From positions 8,387,374-8,451,373 of the forward strand of contig LS997567.1 of the NCBI GenBank assembly GCA_000469685.2: a DNA stretch of 64,000 nt. The letters run 5' to 3'. The translations under genes and the position numbers were made by a program. Positions 12,207 to 23,699 of the stretch are shown piece by piece (position 1 is the stretch's first letter; every line of letters starts with the position of its first letter). A model generated the notes under the pieces. The model had not been told where the DNA came from. It saw nothing but the letters and a program-made list of their open reading frames with translations, and made no database searches. Source of the stretch: Haemonchus contortus (Eukaryota > Nematoda > Chromadorea > Rhabditida > Trichostrongylidae).

Positions 12207-12322
12207 ATTCATGGACATGCTATAAGCATGTGAAATGATGGGTGACAACATTACCATTTCTTATTTATTTATTCATGGACATGCTATAAGCATGTGAAAT
12301 GATGGGTGACAACATTACCATT
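12207..12322. repeat. 52-bp perfect direct repeat around a 12-base TTATTTATTT tract
   Basis: Bases 12207-12258 recur exactly at 12271-12322, separated by tcttatttattt. The spacer resembles the tail of the LINE at 58820. Confidence 0.85.
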
Positions 12323-12479
12323 GAAGAAGAATTGGAATTAAACAACAAGGTCCTTAACAAGACTTAACTACATCAAATCAACTAGCTAACAGATTTGATT
12401 TCTAGAAAATACGATAGCCCGACGTAAATGAGAATAAAGCCTGACCTACCCTATTACTAAAAAACTGCGACTCTATTTG

Positions 12480-12700
12480 GGTATTTGAGTTTAGCGGCGG
12501 TCGTCTAAACGACCGGTTGTGTTGGAGGTCTCCAACCCTGAAGAAGACGATAACGCCGAAACGTAATTTTATAAGATTCAACTGAAAACTGCTACAAGAG
12601 CTTATTCACCATCTTGGCAGCGGTTTTCAATAAAATCTTATAAAATTAAAGCAAAGCCATACCATGATTTATCGAGAGTCGAAAATGGATGCTTAATTAG
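12480..12700 (+). repeat. PLE terminal repeat copy (plus orientation)
   Basis: Contains ttagcggcggtcg, the ctgaagaagacgataacgcc motif, ttcaccatcttggcagcgg, and a tail shared with 59890-60100 (atttatcgagagtcgaaaatg). Confidence 0.6.
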
Positions 12701-12775
12701 GGTACTCGCTGGCATGGTTGCATACCATAGCTGAGGAACCACGCGCATTAGAAAACACAACTGTGGAAAACTTAC

Positions 12776-13463
12776 CAGGAAAGGATACCAAGTCGCAGTG
12801 GCCATTCAAGATGAGATGTATACCGGCGTAGGTAGCTCCGAACGCTGATCTCAAATCTGGATTCCAAATCTGCGAAACGGTTCTGGGAACAAAGTTACGG
12901 GTCCCCTTTCCCCAGGTCTCTTGTAACTTTTTCGCTTTTATACGAGAACTAACCAGTACAGAACGTGCATCAATGGCACAGTTGGGAGCTCGACGGACTA
13001 GCAGGCGTGACACGGAGGTTCGAATCCTTGATGCGTGAGCTTGTTTTGCTTTTTTATAGAAAGTCTCTTAAAAGCTTGCTAAACCCTTCTATGCACGGTG
13101 CTTGGTGCTCTATAAATGTGAAGGAGAGACGTCGGTAGTCTATATGATGCATAAAAGGGTTTTGCAAGCGTTTGAGATTTTTTATAAAAAAGCAAAACAA
13201 GCTCACGCACCAAGGATCCGAACCTTCGTGTCACGCCTACTAGTCCGTCGTCCTCCCAACTGCGCCATTTGTTCACGTTCTGTACTGGTTAGTTCTCGTA
13301 TAAAAGCGAAAAAGTTACAAGAGACCTGGGGAAAGGGCCCGCAACTTTGTTCCCAGAACCGTTTCGCAGATTTGGAATCCAGATTTGAGATCAGCGTTCG
13401 GAGCTACCTACGCCGGCATACATCTCATCTTGAATGGCCACTGCGACTTGGTATCCTTTCCTG
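12776..13463. repeat. foldback repeat with tRNA-like Pol III promoter in each arm
   Basis: Two ~340-bp arms in opposite orientation meet near 13120. Outer ends are CAGGAAAGGATACCAAGTCG and its complement. Each arm has a tRNA-like core: 12967-13034 on plus, and about 13206-13275 on minus. The terminal ~150 bp are shared with 16194-17573, so this is a family. Confidence 0.75.
12967..13034 (+). repeat. tRNA-like SINE head (not a functional tRNA)
   Basis: Acceptor-like pairing GCATCAA/TTGATGC. A-box-like TGGCACAGTTGGGA (12974-12987) and B box GGTTCGAATCC (13017-13027). The anticodon stem is poor, and the sequence lies inside the foldback repeat. Confidence 0.5.
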
Positions 13464-13529
13464 GTTAGAAGCATCCACAATAGCTCTGCCTTTTAAAATT
13501 TTGTATGCCATAAGTATGTATATCAAACT

Positions 13530-16120
13530 TTCCTCCATTCAAGAGATTTCAGACTGAGTATCTTATTACTAGTTCCACTAGGTATTTCTATATAATTTAA
13601 ACGATGACTCCGAATCATGAGTTTGCAAGTGAAACTATTTTGTAGTCCTTCCAAAGTATATGCCTTTTTTCTTATCGAATGCAAAAACCGTAGATTCACA
13701 TTCCAAGATGGGACAAACGTATACCTTAAAAGCCATAAGCAAAGTATTAGAGTCATTGATGCGATGAACTTTGGAGACGTTGAATCATCGACGGAGGGCT
13801 TTTGAAACTTATACTTTATAATGATCAGAAAAGTCAAGGGTCCTATCATAATAAAATCCCAGCAGCAATCCGAGTACGCTTGTCCAGGCACAACATTTGT
13901 GTTTTCTCGATAGAAAGAAAAGATGATTTACTACAGACCATCCAACTGCTTTATCAATCGCTTTTTGGAAACCACCAACTCCAGAGACCTCTTTATACAT
14001 TTTTTGTCTTCTACGTAAAGGTTGCAAACAAAGTCAAGATCCTTAAGAACCCAAGAAAAGTCTAAAGTAAATATGGTAAAAGAACCGGTGAAAGTACCCC
14101 ACCTTGAGGTACTCTTGATTTTACAGTACGAACAAATGAGTAAGAGTCCTTCACCAGATCTTGGAATGTTCTGTTATATAGAAAATTCTTTTATCCAATG
14201 CCTGACAAGAGGATGGAAACCTAGACGCTCTAGTTTTCGAACCAATAACTCATGAGAAACCCTATCAGATGCCTTTTGGAAATCAAAATGAAATACATTC
14301 ACGTTCTTCCCCCGATCCAAAGACGTTGTCCAGTCACTGGGACGAAGTCTCAGTATATCGACCTTAACGAAAACCATGAAGCGAATTTGGATTAATACCA
14401 AACTTGTTAAGATGAGAAACTATGTATTTCTTGAGAATTTTCTCTGAAACTCTGGCAAAAATAGAGGTGAGGCTTATAGGCCTATAGCTTCCAGGATGAG
14501 ATAGGACACTAGCATGTTTCCATCTTCTTGACACTTCACTGTTCATGAAACTAAGTTTAACCCATTGACGACCATGCAGTCCACATGTGAACTGCACTTT
14601 TTCGGCCACGTGGGACCGTGCAGTCCACATGAGGACTGCCGTTGTATTTTTTGTTTTATTCATCTATATTTCCATTTTTATAATTTTTCTTCTCGAAACA
14701 TTACATCAGGCCTAGATGAAACTACCTACAGCGTGATCCTAGAAAATCTTCTAATTTTACAATTGGTAAAGGTGTTTTTTTGCAGGAGTACATTACTTTG
14801 GTGAGCTCTCCGTTCGTTGAACAATTTCAAAATGTGAGATACTTCTAAAAGACGGTCGTCATTAGCATTCTCACTGTTACTGACCAAACGCAAAGCTCCC
14901 AACGCAACGCAACTAGAACTTCCCCAAACGATTTCTGGTAGTGATTGAACTCATTATTGAATGACCACTAGAATTAGTGCCGGTTCTATAATAAAGATCA
15001 ATAATCACTCAATGTGGGCATTCTTACCAAACCCATTTGATGGAACATTCCCAGAAACTTATTATTTCCTCTAATAAACTTGAAAAAATGGTCATGCTGG
15101 ACCATGAAGTCCACATGGGGGCTGCAGTCGCGGGTGGACGAAAAGCGCGCCGGTCCCTCGCGGCGCTTCTCCCGCAAAACGTCGTAGTCGTCAATGGGTT
15201 AAATAAGAGCTCAAGAGGATCCATGATTACATGAATACATGGCTTAGCAAGCAAATATGAAATTCCACCAGGATTATTTGAGGCTGTAATGCCCACTCGA
15301 GCACCATCGCAGCAATACATATCTTCTTTATGAGACCAAGGAGCAGGATCAGTTCAATCATTACTAGGACACAACAAAGGTTCCATTACAGGGCAAGATG
15401 AAGCAAAGCCTTTTCGAAAGTATAGGCTAACATCTCAGCTTTATTTTTATCACATACTACCCTTATTGAATCCTTGAATAACGTAGCAATGCATGGCTTA
15501 TCTGAAAGCCTCGAATTAAGGATTCAGTAAAAAAGACTTTTACCCCACCTATGGATAAAATTTTGGCCTCAACGTAAGCCTAGTATTTACCCGGTTTTTA
15601 GCATATTTTTTATCAAATAAATAATATCTTCCATTCTGAAGGTAACTGCGTATCCACGGCTGAATTTCAAGGCTGACCCCTTCTGACCCACATTGATACA
15701 AGTTACCAGGGGAACTTGGACAATGATGGAGAGAGCCTTTTAAAAGGCATGAAGAGATCGATCGCATGGTGTATGATAACAAGAAACATTTCATTTTTAT
15801 CATCCACTCCATTCGCACTCCTGAAGGAACCTAGCCATTCAACATTATTTAGATAATTACGGATAGCAAAAAACTATTTGGTACATTTGGACTTACTAAA
15901 ATGACGACTCCTCCTCCCTCCTTAGATTTCCTATCAGTTCCGAAGCACGTATAGTGTGAAGCAGCAATACTTAATGGCGGGGCAACATCATGCTTAGAAT
16001 ACAACCATATCTCAGTAAGAATGGTAATGTCGCAGTTTTAATTACAAAGATAAGCTGTCAAGGCATCAGCATTTCTTACCAATGAACGGATGTTGGCACA
16101 GAAACATTTCAACAAAATAG
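13530..16120 (-). pseudogene. CR1/jockey-type LINE, decayed, split by a piggyBac-type MITE
   Basis: Read right to left: endonuclease remnant at ~15870-16115 (DITILTEIWLYSKHDVAPPL, then RKSKEGGGVVILVS); linker near 15700-15840; RT at 15203-15330 (PGGISYLLAKPC) continuing after the insertion at 14556 (GSYRPISLTSIFARVSEKIL; NVFHFDFQKASDRVSHELL, RT motif A). The catalytic YADD box has decayed to YVED near 14010. The C-terminal domain is at 13560-13720 (LHSIRKKAYTLEGLQNSFTC). Several frameshifts and stops make it inactive. Confidence 0.75.
14557..15202. mobile_element. piggyBac-type MITE, 646 bp
   Basis: Begins TTAACCCATTGACGACC and ends GTCGTCAATGGGTTAA. TTAA is duplicated at both edges (14557-14560 and 15199-15202). 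The termini match those of the transposase-bearing element at 56290-58581. The interior has subterminal gcagtccacatg repeats and no coding sequence. Confidence 0.85.
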
Positions 16121-16193
16121 TAAACAGCAAAAGACATTTTATGCGTTTTCCGAGATATTTCCACTAGACATTGAATAGAGAATTTGTCTGACA

Positions 16194-17573
16194 AGGGAAG
16201 GATCCCAAGTCGAAGTGGCCATTTGAAATGAGACCTATACTGCTAGACGTATTTTTTGATGCTGATTTCAAATCTGCATTCAAAATCTGCCAAACGATTC
16301 TCTGAACGAAGTTATGGAGGTGGTCTCCGGGGAACGCTCAACAGGGGAAAGCACAAAAGCCATGGTCGCCGGCAGACCATCAGTGGCGGCTTGGAGTGGA
16401 GGTAAGCGTGACGCTTCACAGGCACGGGACCAAGGATCGGGTTTGATGGGCGGCGACGTTTTTGCATCTTGCAGGACTTTTTCCTCCAGGTTGTAAAAAG
16501 CTTTTTATGTTAGTTTTACCGCCTTCAGCGACCTTTTAGTTGCTGGAGGCGAGTCAGTTCATACTTAAACCGTCTTCCACTGCTACCGATTAGTTTTTAA
16601 AAAATGTGGGGGTTGCGGTCAGTTTTCAGAAAAGGTTAGGGTGTCATATGGGAAACCCGGCAAAGTATGGTATATATGGATGGATGTAACACTGAAGAAC
16701 AAGTATTTCGGATCCTGTGATTTTGAACCTTACAAGGAAGGAGCACAAGTTGATAGATAGTTTCTCTTCTCTATCTTTTCTCTATCATGCGAAATCCCTT
16801 TCATGAAAACCTCGATATTGAAGGCGAAGAAGACTGCGTGATTGAGGGGCGATTCGGCCGATCCACTGAGGGAACCGGATGATGAAGAGGAAACAGCAAG
16901 CACATCTAGAGGGTCGTTTATGTTTGGTAATGAGGAAGTGTCCAAAGAGCATGTGCAGGTCCTTCTTGCCATCAAACCTGTTAGAGCGAGATAACAAACA
17001 GATCCAGGTGGAGAGCGCTTTCAGAAAGTGATTTTTTTATTTGTTGCGCTCATTATGAAGATTTTTTTGTTTTAAACACGTCGTGCTAGTTGATCGCATC
17101 CGTTATAATAGGTAAAAGTTATCCTACAGTGAATTAGAGTGTACAACAATAAGAATAGAATTTTGTAATGTTGGTGGTTGGATTAGATGTCAGACGGTTT
17201 AAGCAGGAACTGACTCGCATTCAGCAACTAAAAAGTCGCTGAAGTGCGGTAAAACTAACATAAAAAGATTTTCCAACTTGGAGAAAAAAGCCCTGCAATA
17301 TGCAATGCCGTCGCCGCCCATCAAACCCGAACTTTGGTCCCGTGCCTGTGAAGCGTCACGCTTACTTCCACTCCAAGCCGCCACTTACGGGTTGCCGGCG
17401 ACCATGGCTTTTGTGCTTTTCCCTGTTGAGCGTTCCCCGGAGACCACCTCCATAACTTCGTTCAGAGAATCGTTTGGCAGATTTTGAATGCAGATTTGAA
17501 ATCAGCATCAAAAAATACGTCTGACAGTATAGGTCTCATTTCAAATGGCCACTTCGACTTGGGATCCTTCCCT
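16194..17573. repeat. foldback repeat, 1.38 kb, with ~390-bp inverted arms
   Basis: Left arm 16194-16580, right arm 17187-17573, middle ~600 bp unrelated. Outer end AGGGAAGGATCCCAAGTCGA. The outer ~150 bp resemble the 12776-13463 element (caagtcgaagtggccatttg). No coding region and no clear target duplication were found. Confidence 0.8.
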
Positions 17574-18774
17574 CGTGAGTAGACTCCTTACTAAAATGAT
17601 TAGATAGATGTTGAGCTCAATCTAAATAAAAATCCAATCCAATCTAGGCTCTTGTACCTTATCCGATCTCCTTAAAATCTGTGCTCCAGTTCATTGTTCA
17701 AATCACCACGAATTTCGTCGCACAATTTGCCGTGCGGGTCCAGAATTGGGCGAGTGTGCTCATACCCAGGATGTATTTGGCGAGCTGTCCGCAACGTCCG
17801 CAATTACGTACTACTGCGTAGCTTGTTTGATACGTACTGATGAGTCGGGTTTGATCTTCTCTCAAAAATCTGCTGCACTGTGGACATTATGATGCACCTA
17901 ATTCCCGGCCGATGCACCAACTCGAGGGCGTCTCGTTACTTTGCACGCGAGTGTTTAGGTCTGCCACGCGGATAACTAATACGTGACCAGCATAACTCGA
18001 GCTTCCCTCAAGCACCAACAATTAGATAACAAACTTTATCTAATGGTTAGTAATGTAGCAACATACACTTCGAACAACTGAGGATATGTGCAGGCAGCAG
18101 AGATTACGATCGATAGTACAATAGAGGTACAATAGAGTTAGACTGTCTTACGTTGCTCCCCTCAGCTAATATAGCGTGGTTTCCCGCGCGATTTAGGGCA
18201 CGTGATCTTTGCGCGGGAACAGTGGGACGGCTGATAAGACGGCTTGCCATCAGCATCCAACAGAGCCGAAAGGGGCAAGTCCTGGCGCGAACAGCGCAAG
18301 CTGTATCGCTCCTGTAACTCTACTGAAATACGACGTAACAGGGTAAGGGGCTCCTATTATGCCCTATTTCTTGAGTTTTTCGGCCAGACAGCGTCCTTTG
18401 TGTTAACTGTCAGAGCCTTTGGGTAATCCAAATGGGAAATCCTAAAATCCATATTTATCGTAAACTGCTCCTTTGAAGGTAATTTCAATGTTGACGACTG
18501 CTACCAAAATAAAGCGGCTTCAGCACAAGTAGGAGAGTTTTTTAGGATTTCTTGAGAGTTTTCAAATAGGACGTTACCAAACTCTCAAGAAAATTCGGGT
18601 CAACCTTGTTCTTATCTTGGTGTTGCCCAGAATTTGTATTTAAAAACAAGTCCTTTATTCGAAGCCTTTATTAGAAAAGGCTTCTCAAAATTTCATTGTG
18701 AAATCAACACTCCACCTCGAAAGTCGAAAGCAGGTTCAATCACTTATAACAATCCTACTATATGCAACATGCTA
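17574..18774. other. no supported gene
   Basis: 18360-18400 shares ttttcggccagacagcgtcc with a repeat also seen near 23040 and (inverted) 37040-37065. No coding signal. Confidence 0.5.
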
Positions 18775-20465
18775 GTGTCTGTGCTTGTGTGCGTCCGTGT
18801 GTGTCTGTGGTTGTGTGCCTGTGTGTCTGTGTGGCTGTATCTGTGTATGTCTGTGTGTATGCCTGTGTGTGTCTCTGTGTCCGTGTGTGTCTGTGTGTAT
18901 GTCTGTGTGTGTCTCTGTGTCCGTGTCTGTGTGTGTCTCTGCGTCAGTGTGTGTGTCTGTGCGTCTGTGTGGGTCTGTGTGTCTGTGTTGTGCCTGTGTG
19001 TGTCTGTGTGTGTGCGCTTGTGCGTCTGTGTGTGCGTTGGAGTGTGAGTGTCTGTGTGTGTTTGTGTGTCTGTGTGTCTGTGTCTGTGTGTGTCTGTGTA
19101 TATATGTATCTGTGGGTGTGTATGTCTGTGTGTCTGTATGTGTCTGTGTGTGTCTGTGTGTGCGTCAGTGTGTCTGTGTCTGTGTGCTCGTCTGTGCGTC
19201 TGTGTGTGTCTGTGTGCCTGTGTGTCTCTGTGTATGCCTACGTGTGTCTATGTATCTGTGTGTCTCTGTGTCCGTGTCTGTGTGTGTGTCTGTGTGTGTG
19301 TGTCTGTGTGTGTCTGTGTATATATATATGTGTGTCTGTGTGCACGTCTGTGCGTCTGTGTCTGTCTGTATGTGTGTCTGTGGGTGTTGTCTGTGTGTAT
19401 GTCTGTGTGTCTCTGTGTGTCTGTGTGTGCGTCTGGGTGCGTGTCTGTGTGTCTGTCTGTCTGTGTGTCTGTGTGCACGTCTGTGCGTCTGTGTCTATCT
19501 GTGTGTCTATCTGTATGTGTGTCTGTGTGTGTTTGTGTGTGTGTGTCTGTGTGTGTCTCTGTGTGTGTCTATGTGTCTGTGTGCGTGCCTGTGTGTGTTT
19601 GTGTGTATCTGTGTGCCTGTGTGCGTCTGCTCTTGTAAGCGTCTGTATGTTTCTCAGTCGTTGTGTGTGTCTGTGTGTGTCTGTGTGTCTGTTTGTGTGT
19701 CTGTGTGCGCGTCTGTGCGTCTGTGTGTGTCTCTGTGCGCCTTCCTGTGTCTATGTGTCTGTGTATGTGTCTGTGTCTGTGATTGTGTGCGTCTGTGTCT
19801 GTCTGTGTGTGTCTGTGATTGTGTGCGTCTGTGTGCGTCTGTGTATGTCTGTGTGTCTGTTTGTGTGTCTGTGTGTGTCTGTGGGTTTGTGTGTGTGTCT
19901 GTGTCTCTGTGTCTGTTTGTGTGTCTGTGTGTGTCTGTGGGTTTGTGTGTGTTTGTGTCTCTGTGTCTGTTTGTGTGCCTGTGTGCGCGTCTGTACGTCT
20001 GTGTGTGTGTGTCTGTGTGTTTGTGTGTATCTGTGTGCCTGTGTGCGTCTGCTCTTGTGAGCGTCTGTATGTTTCTCAGTCGTTGTGTGTGTCTGTGTGT
20101 CTGTTTGTGTGTCTGTGCGCCTTCCTGTGTCTATGTGTCTGTGTATGTGTCTGTGTCTGTGATTGTGTGCGTCTGTGTCTGTCTGTGTGTGTCTGTGTGT
20201 GTCTGTGATTGTGTGCGTCTGTGTGCGTCTTTGTATGTCTGTGTGTCTGTGTGTGTGTCTGTGGGTTTGTGTGTGTTTGTGTCTCTGTGTCTGTGTATCT
20301 GTTTGTGTGCCTGTGTGCGCGTCTGTACGTCTGTGTGTGTCTGTGTGTGTGTGCCTGCCGTTGTCTATGTGTGCGTCTGTGTGTGTCTGTGTGTCTGTGT
20401 GTGCCTGTGTATCTGTGTGTATATGTGTGTTTGTACGTGTGTCTGTGTATGTGTATGTCTGTGTA
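18775..20465. repeat. GT-rich minisatellite with higher-order structure
   Basis: About 1.7 kb of TGTGTGTCTG/TGTGCGTCTG variants. A distinctive gctcttgtaagcgtctgtat block at 19629 recurs at 20049 (420-base period). It reads open in several frames only because stop codons are absent from the unit. Confidence 0.95.
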
Positions 20466-21427
20466 AGAGAAGAATCGCAAATCCTGTTTCCGTGGGTCCA
20501 GAGCGTTCTAATTCAGTAGGAGTACTGATTGCAGCATGGAAACACATATTGTGAGTGCCAGGACCGGACTCCGCCTATGGGGAGCGGACGTGCGCAAAAA
20601 TTGTCAATTGAGTCCTAGGGCTTTGAGGTTCGGCAGGAGTACAGGTAGCAGGATGTGAACACTTGGAGTGGGTAGCAGTACCTGACCCCGCTTGCAATAA
20701 ACGAAATTTAGCAAAAAAATCATAATTCCATTTCTCGTGGACCTAGGGCGTCCTATTTTGATAGGAGCACTGTGGCAGTATGTGAACACTGACTCAGGAG
20801 GCAAGATCTACTCACCACCTAAATCCTGACGTCATTGCTAGTTGCAATCTAGCTTTGACTCTCTGATATGTTTCGTTTGACAGGAACTGTGAACCCAGTG
20901 ACAGGGACCGATTACACGTGCCGCATTATAAGTCGATGGAAATTGATCCATTCCTTGCTATCAGGTTACGACCGCCCCCAGACTCAGTGAAGGATGAAAA
21001 TTTTCCTTTGCTCCGATATCATTCCAGGCGGAACTTATGCGACTGCTCATGATCTTGGATTGTCATCTAATGATATATCCGTAAGGAAAGGATGTTCATT
21101 GATAAAGACATTCGATAATGGTGTTATTATGACTCGACAACATTTGTGACTACTTTTAAAGACAATGGTTGCCAACCACTTGAACCCTCAATGGGACATG
21201 GTTTTCAAGATGAACAGAAAGATATCGAGACATCTAACAGAGGCATGATCATCGGCTCATTTTGAGTACCACTCGCATGCCCTAGTGGTCCTCTGTCGAG
21301 TTTTTGGGTTTCTAAAAGTATCATTTGTTCCAAATAAGGAGGGGCCGATTTGCTGATTATAGCAACTCTGTCATAAGAAGGAGGGAAGCCCAGCGTCAGG
21401 CGAGCGACCCGACTGGTGAAAGAATTA
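20466..21427. other. no gene seen; weak diverged repeats
   Basis: 20480-20790 holds three weakly similar ~130-bp segments (gtgggtccagagcgttctaa, ctcgtggacctagggcgtcc and one between). I see no coding frame. Confidence 0.5.
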
Positions 21428-21660
21428 AGGATAAAGTCTTTGGGTGTTGGTCAATCCCGTTTGAGGGATGCGATCCGACCTGCTACTTCCATTAAAATCG
21501 CAGTGCCGCATTGAATGCGTATGTGGCTTATGCAGTGACTTACGGTGGCCAGCTCATGTACGAGTAAGTACTTTTACCCTCCCATACTAGTCTGGTACCA
21601 ATTGACCGACTCCATAGTGATGCGTGTGTGAAAGCGCGCCACTTGCTACTACACCCTCCT
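21428..21660 (-). repeat. tRNA-derived SINE copy
   Basis: Matches the 32642-32944 copy block by block: aggataaagtctttgggtgt, gtggccagctcatgtac, actagtctggtaccaattga, gcgccacttgctactacacc. Degenerate, with no clear target duplication. Confidence 0.65.
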
Positions 21661-23699
21661 TCGCGAAAATATCCAGGGAAAATTCTTCACTTTCAACAAG
21701 ATGTACTCATTGGTTACCAAGCATTGTATACTGAATTCCCATTTTACTAGTCAAGTAGTATGTCTGGTCTTTTTAATTGTATTCACTCAATTACTATTGA
21801 AAATGAGTCGAGAGAACGAAGTGTCGCAATGTTTCGCAAAAAAAAAACTCACACGCTCATAGTAATCTTTATAGGCGACGTAAAGTGGAATGCAGTGCAA
21901 AATTTGCTGATGAAGTGTGAGTTTACTAAACTGGCGGTGATCGTACACAGGCGCGCGTCGTTGGTAGTGTTGGACAGGGGCGTCTATAACGTTATTATCT
22001 CTGTTGAGAGCAAACAGGCTCAAAAAAATTTAACAAGAATAAATAATTCCAGTCATCACCGAAATTGCACTGTCATTTGCCTAACCATCTATCGTACCTT
22101 TACTTGGATGACGTTTTGAACTTCACATGACCGAAGAAGGGAAAGACGATGAGTGGTATTGAATAGTCCGGTAAAGTAAGTTGGACTCTTGAGAAAAAGG
22201 AGATCGGGTCTGAATGCCTACATTGCGTATTTCGTGTACACGGTGCTGGGCACAGATTCATCTTATAATTAGTAGGGTATCTTAAAAACATTTTTTATCG
22301 TGAACTAAGCCTTCAAATCTGGAGATAGAGGAGATCTATGGATACTAAGATTTATGGATAACAATGCTATGGGACCAGATTCAGAAGGCCAAAAACGGGG
22401 TAAAATACCAGCTTAGCGTGGACGAGCTTGGAAGAGAAGGTGAAATGCTTTTCATGTAGCCCCTTTGATTCGAAGCTTAATTCAAAACAACTTGCGAACT
22501 CATTGTTCTACATACTTAAAGGTTAGACTGAATTCTCAAGTAATAAGAGACTTCCGCAGAGAACTAACCTCTTGTGAGCAATTCAATATCACCCATGTGA
22601 TAGATCTTTTTCGAGTAATTGCCTTCTACCACAAATTCGGCGGGAATTTCGTGAGAGAAAGAGTGCTGAATCAAAAGCTCAGTGCGGGAATTGTTTGTGA
22701 AGTAGTTAGAAGCTTACCTTCTGATCGAGACCTTCATAACCACAGTTGTGTTCGATATATATGTACGGATCGATGTCGGTAACCTTAACATTTAGTGGAC
22801 ACATTGGTATAAGGCTAGAAGCTCTCGGTTTAAGGTAGAAGTTCTTATCTCAGAAGTACATGTGTTTTTATGGGTAAAGATACATACAATTCACGAGGTA
22901 TCCGGTCTTAGACGATAATAGAAGTGGTAGTCCAAACGTCCCGGTGCGAATAGTGCAATCTCTACAGCCCCTTCAAGGCCGTGGGAGCTCATCGGAGTTG
23001 CATATGTAGGTCGGCTAAGCCGGGATCAGGGCCCGTATTACGTTGCATCTAGGCCGTTTTTTGACCGAAGCGGTCTCTCGTGCTATCCTTCAGGTCACAT
23101 ATTATTACATACTATGATAAGAACTTAGAAACCATCGTTAACTGTGCCTTTGACAGGAGGATGTGGATCACGGAAGCACCCCGATGATGACAAAAACTTA
23201 AGGAAAGTACCTAATAGAAGCCGAATTTGTGCAAAATAATGGGAACCGAATTATTTATTGGGATATTTAGAAAGTGTTCGCCGAAGATTTTACAAAAGTT
23301 CGATTTTCCCGGGAGGTTCAGAGATTTTTATAGTGTTGCCAGTGAACGAGAAATTCCGTCGACTGCGCGAAGAGTCGTGCTGCTAAGGAAGTATAATAGT
23401 GAAATAGAGGTTGTACGAGAACACCATAACGGAACTGGACTGTAAGAGGCATGTGAAGGAGATTTCAGTTTTCGCAATTGCGCAGAGAGCTGACTACAAT
23501 GAGCCAAAAATAAACAAAACTGCTCTCCCCTGCCGCCGTCGGTCACGATCTGTCCGAATTTCTAACATAGATCTCCTTTGTAAAATGATGCAGCCTCTAC
23601 TACACTCGCAAAACTCGTTCACCTTTCAGTAGGTGGCCGACCTTTGAGCACTTTTACGCCCTATCTCGCCATTTTAAGATGTGACAGTAATACACATGG
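21661..23699. other. no supported gene; part of a dispersed repeat
   Basis: 22930-23100 resembles the complement of 37010-37160 (gtcggctaagc, ccgttttttgaccg and ctctacagcccc versus gctgcagagattgcac). Open frames of about 100 codons show no domain. Confidence 0.5.

Noticed and set aside
12967..13034. A functional tRNA gene
   Set aside because: A and B boxes are present, but the anticodon arm does not fold well and the sequence is embedded in a repeated foldback.
18634..20554. Open frames up to 589 codons of alternating Cys/Val/Leu in the GT-rich tract, on plus, and His/Thr-rich frames on minus
   Set aside because: They arise from a repeat unit without stop codons; several frames are open at once and no start or splice context supports them.
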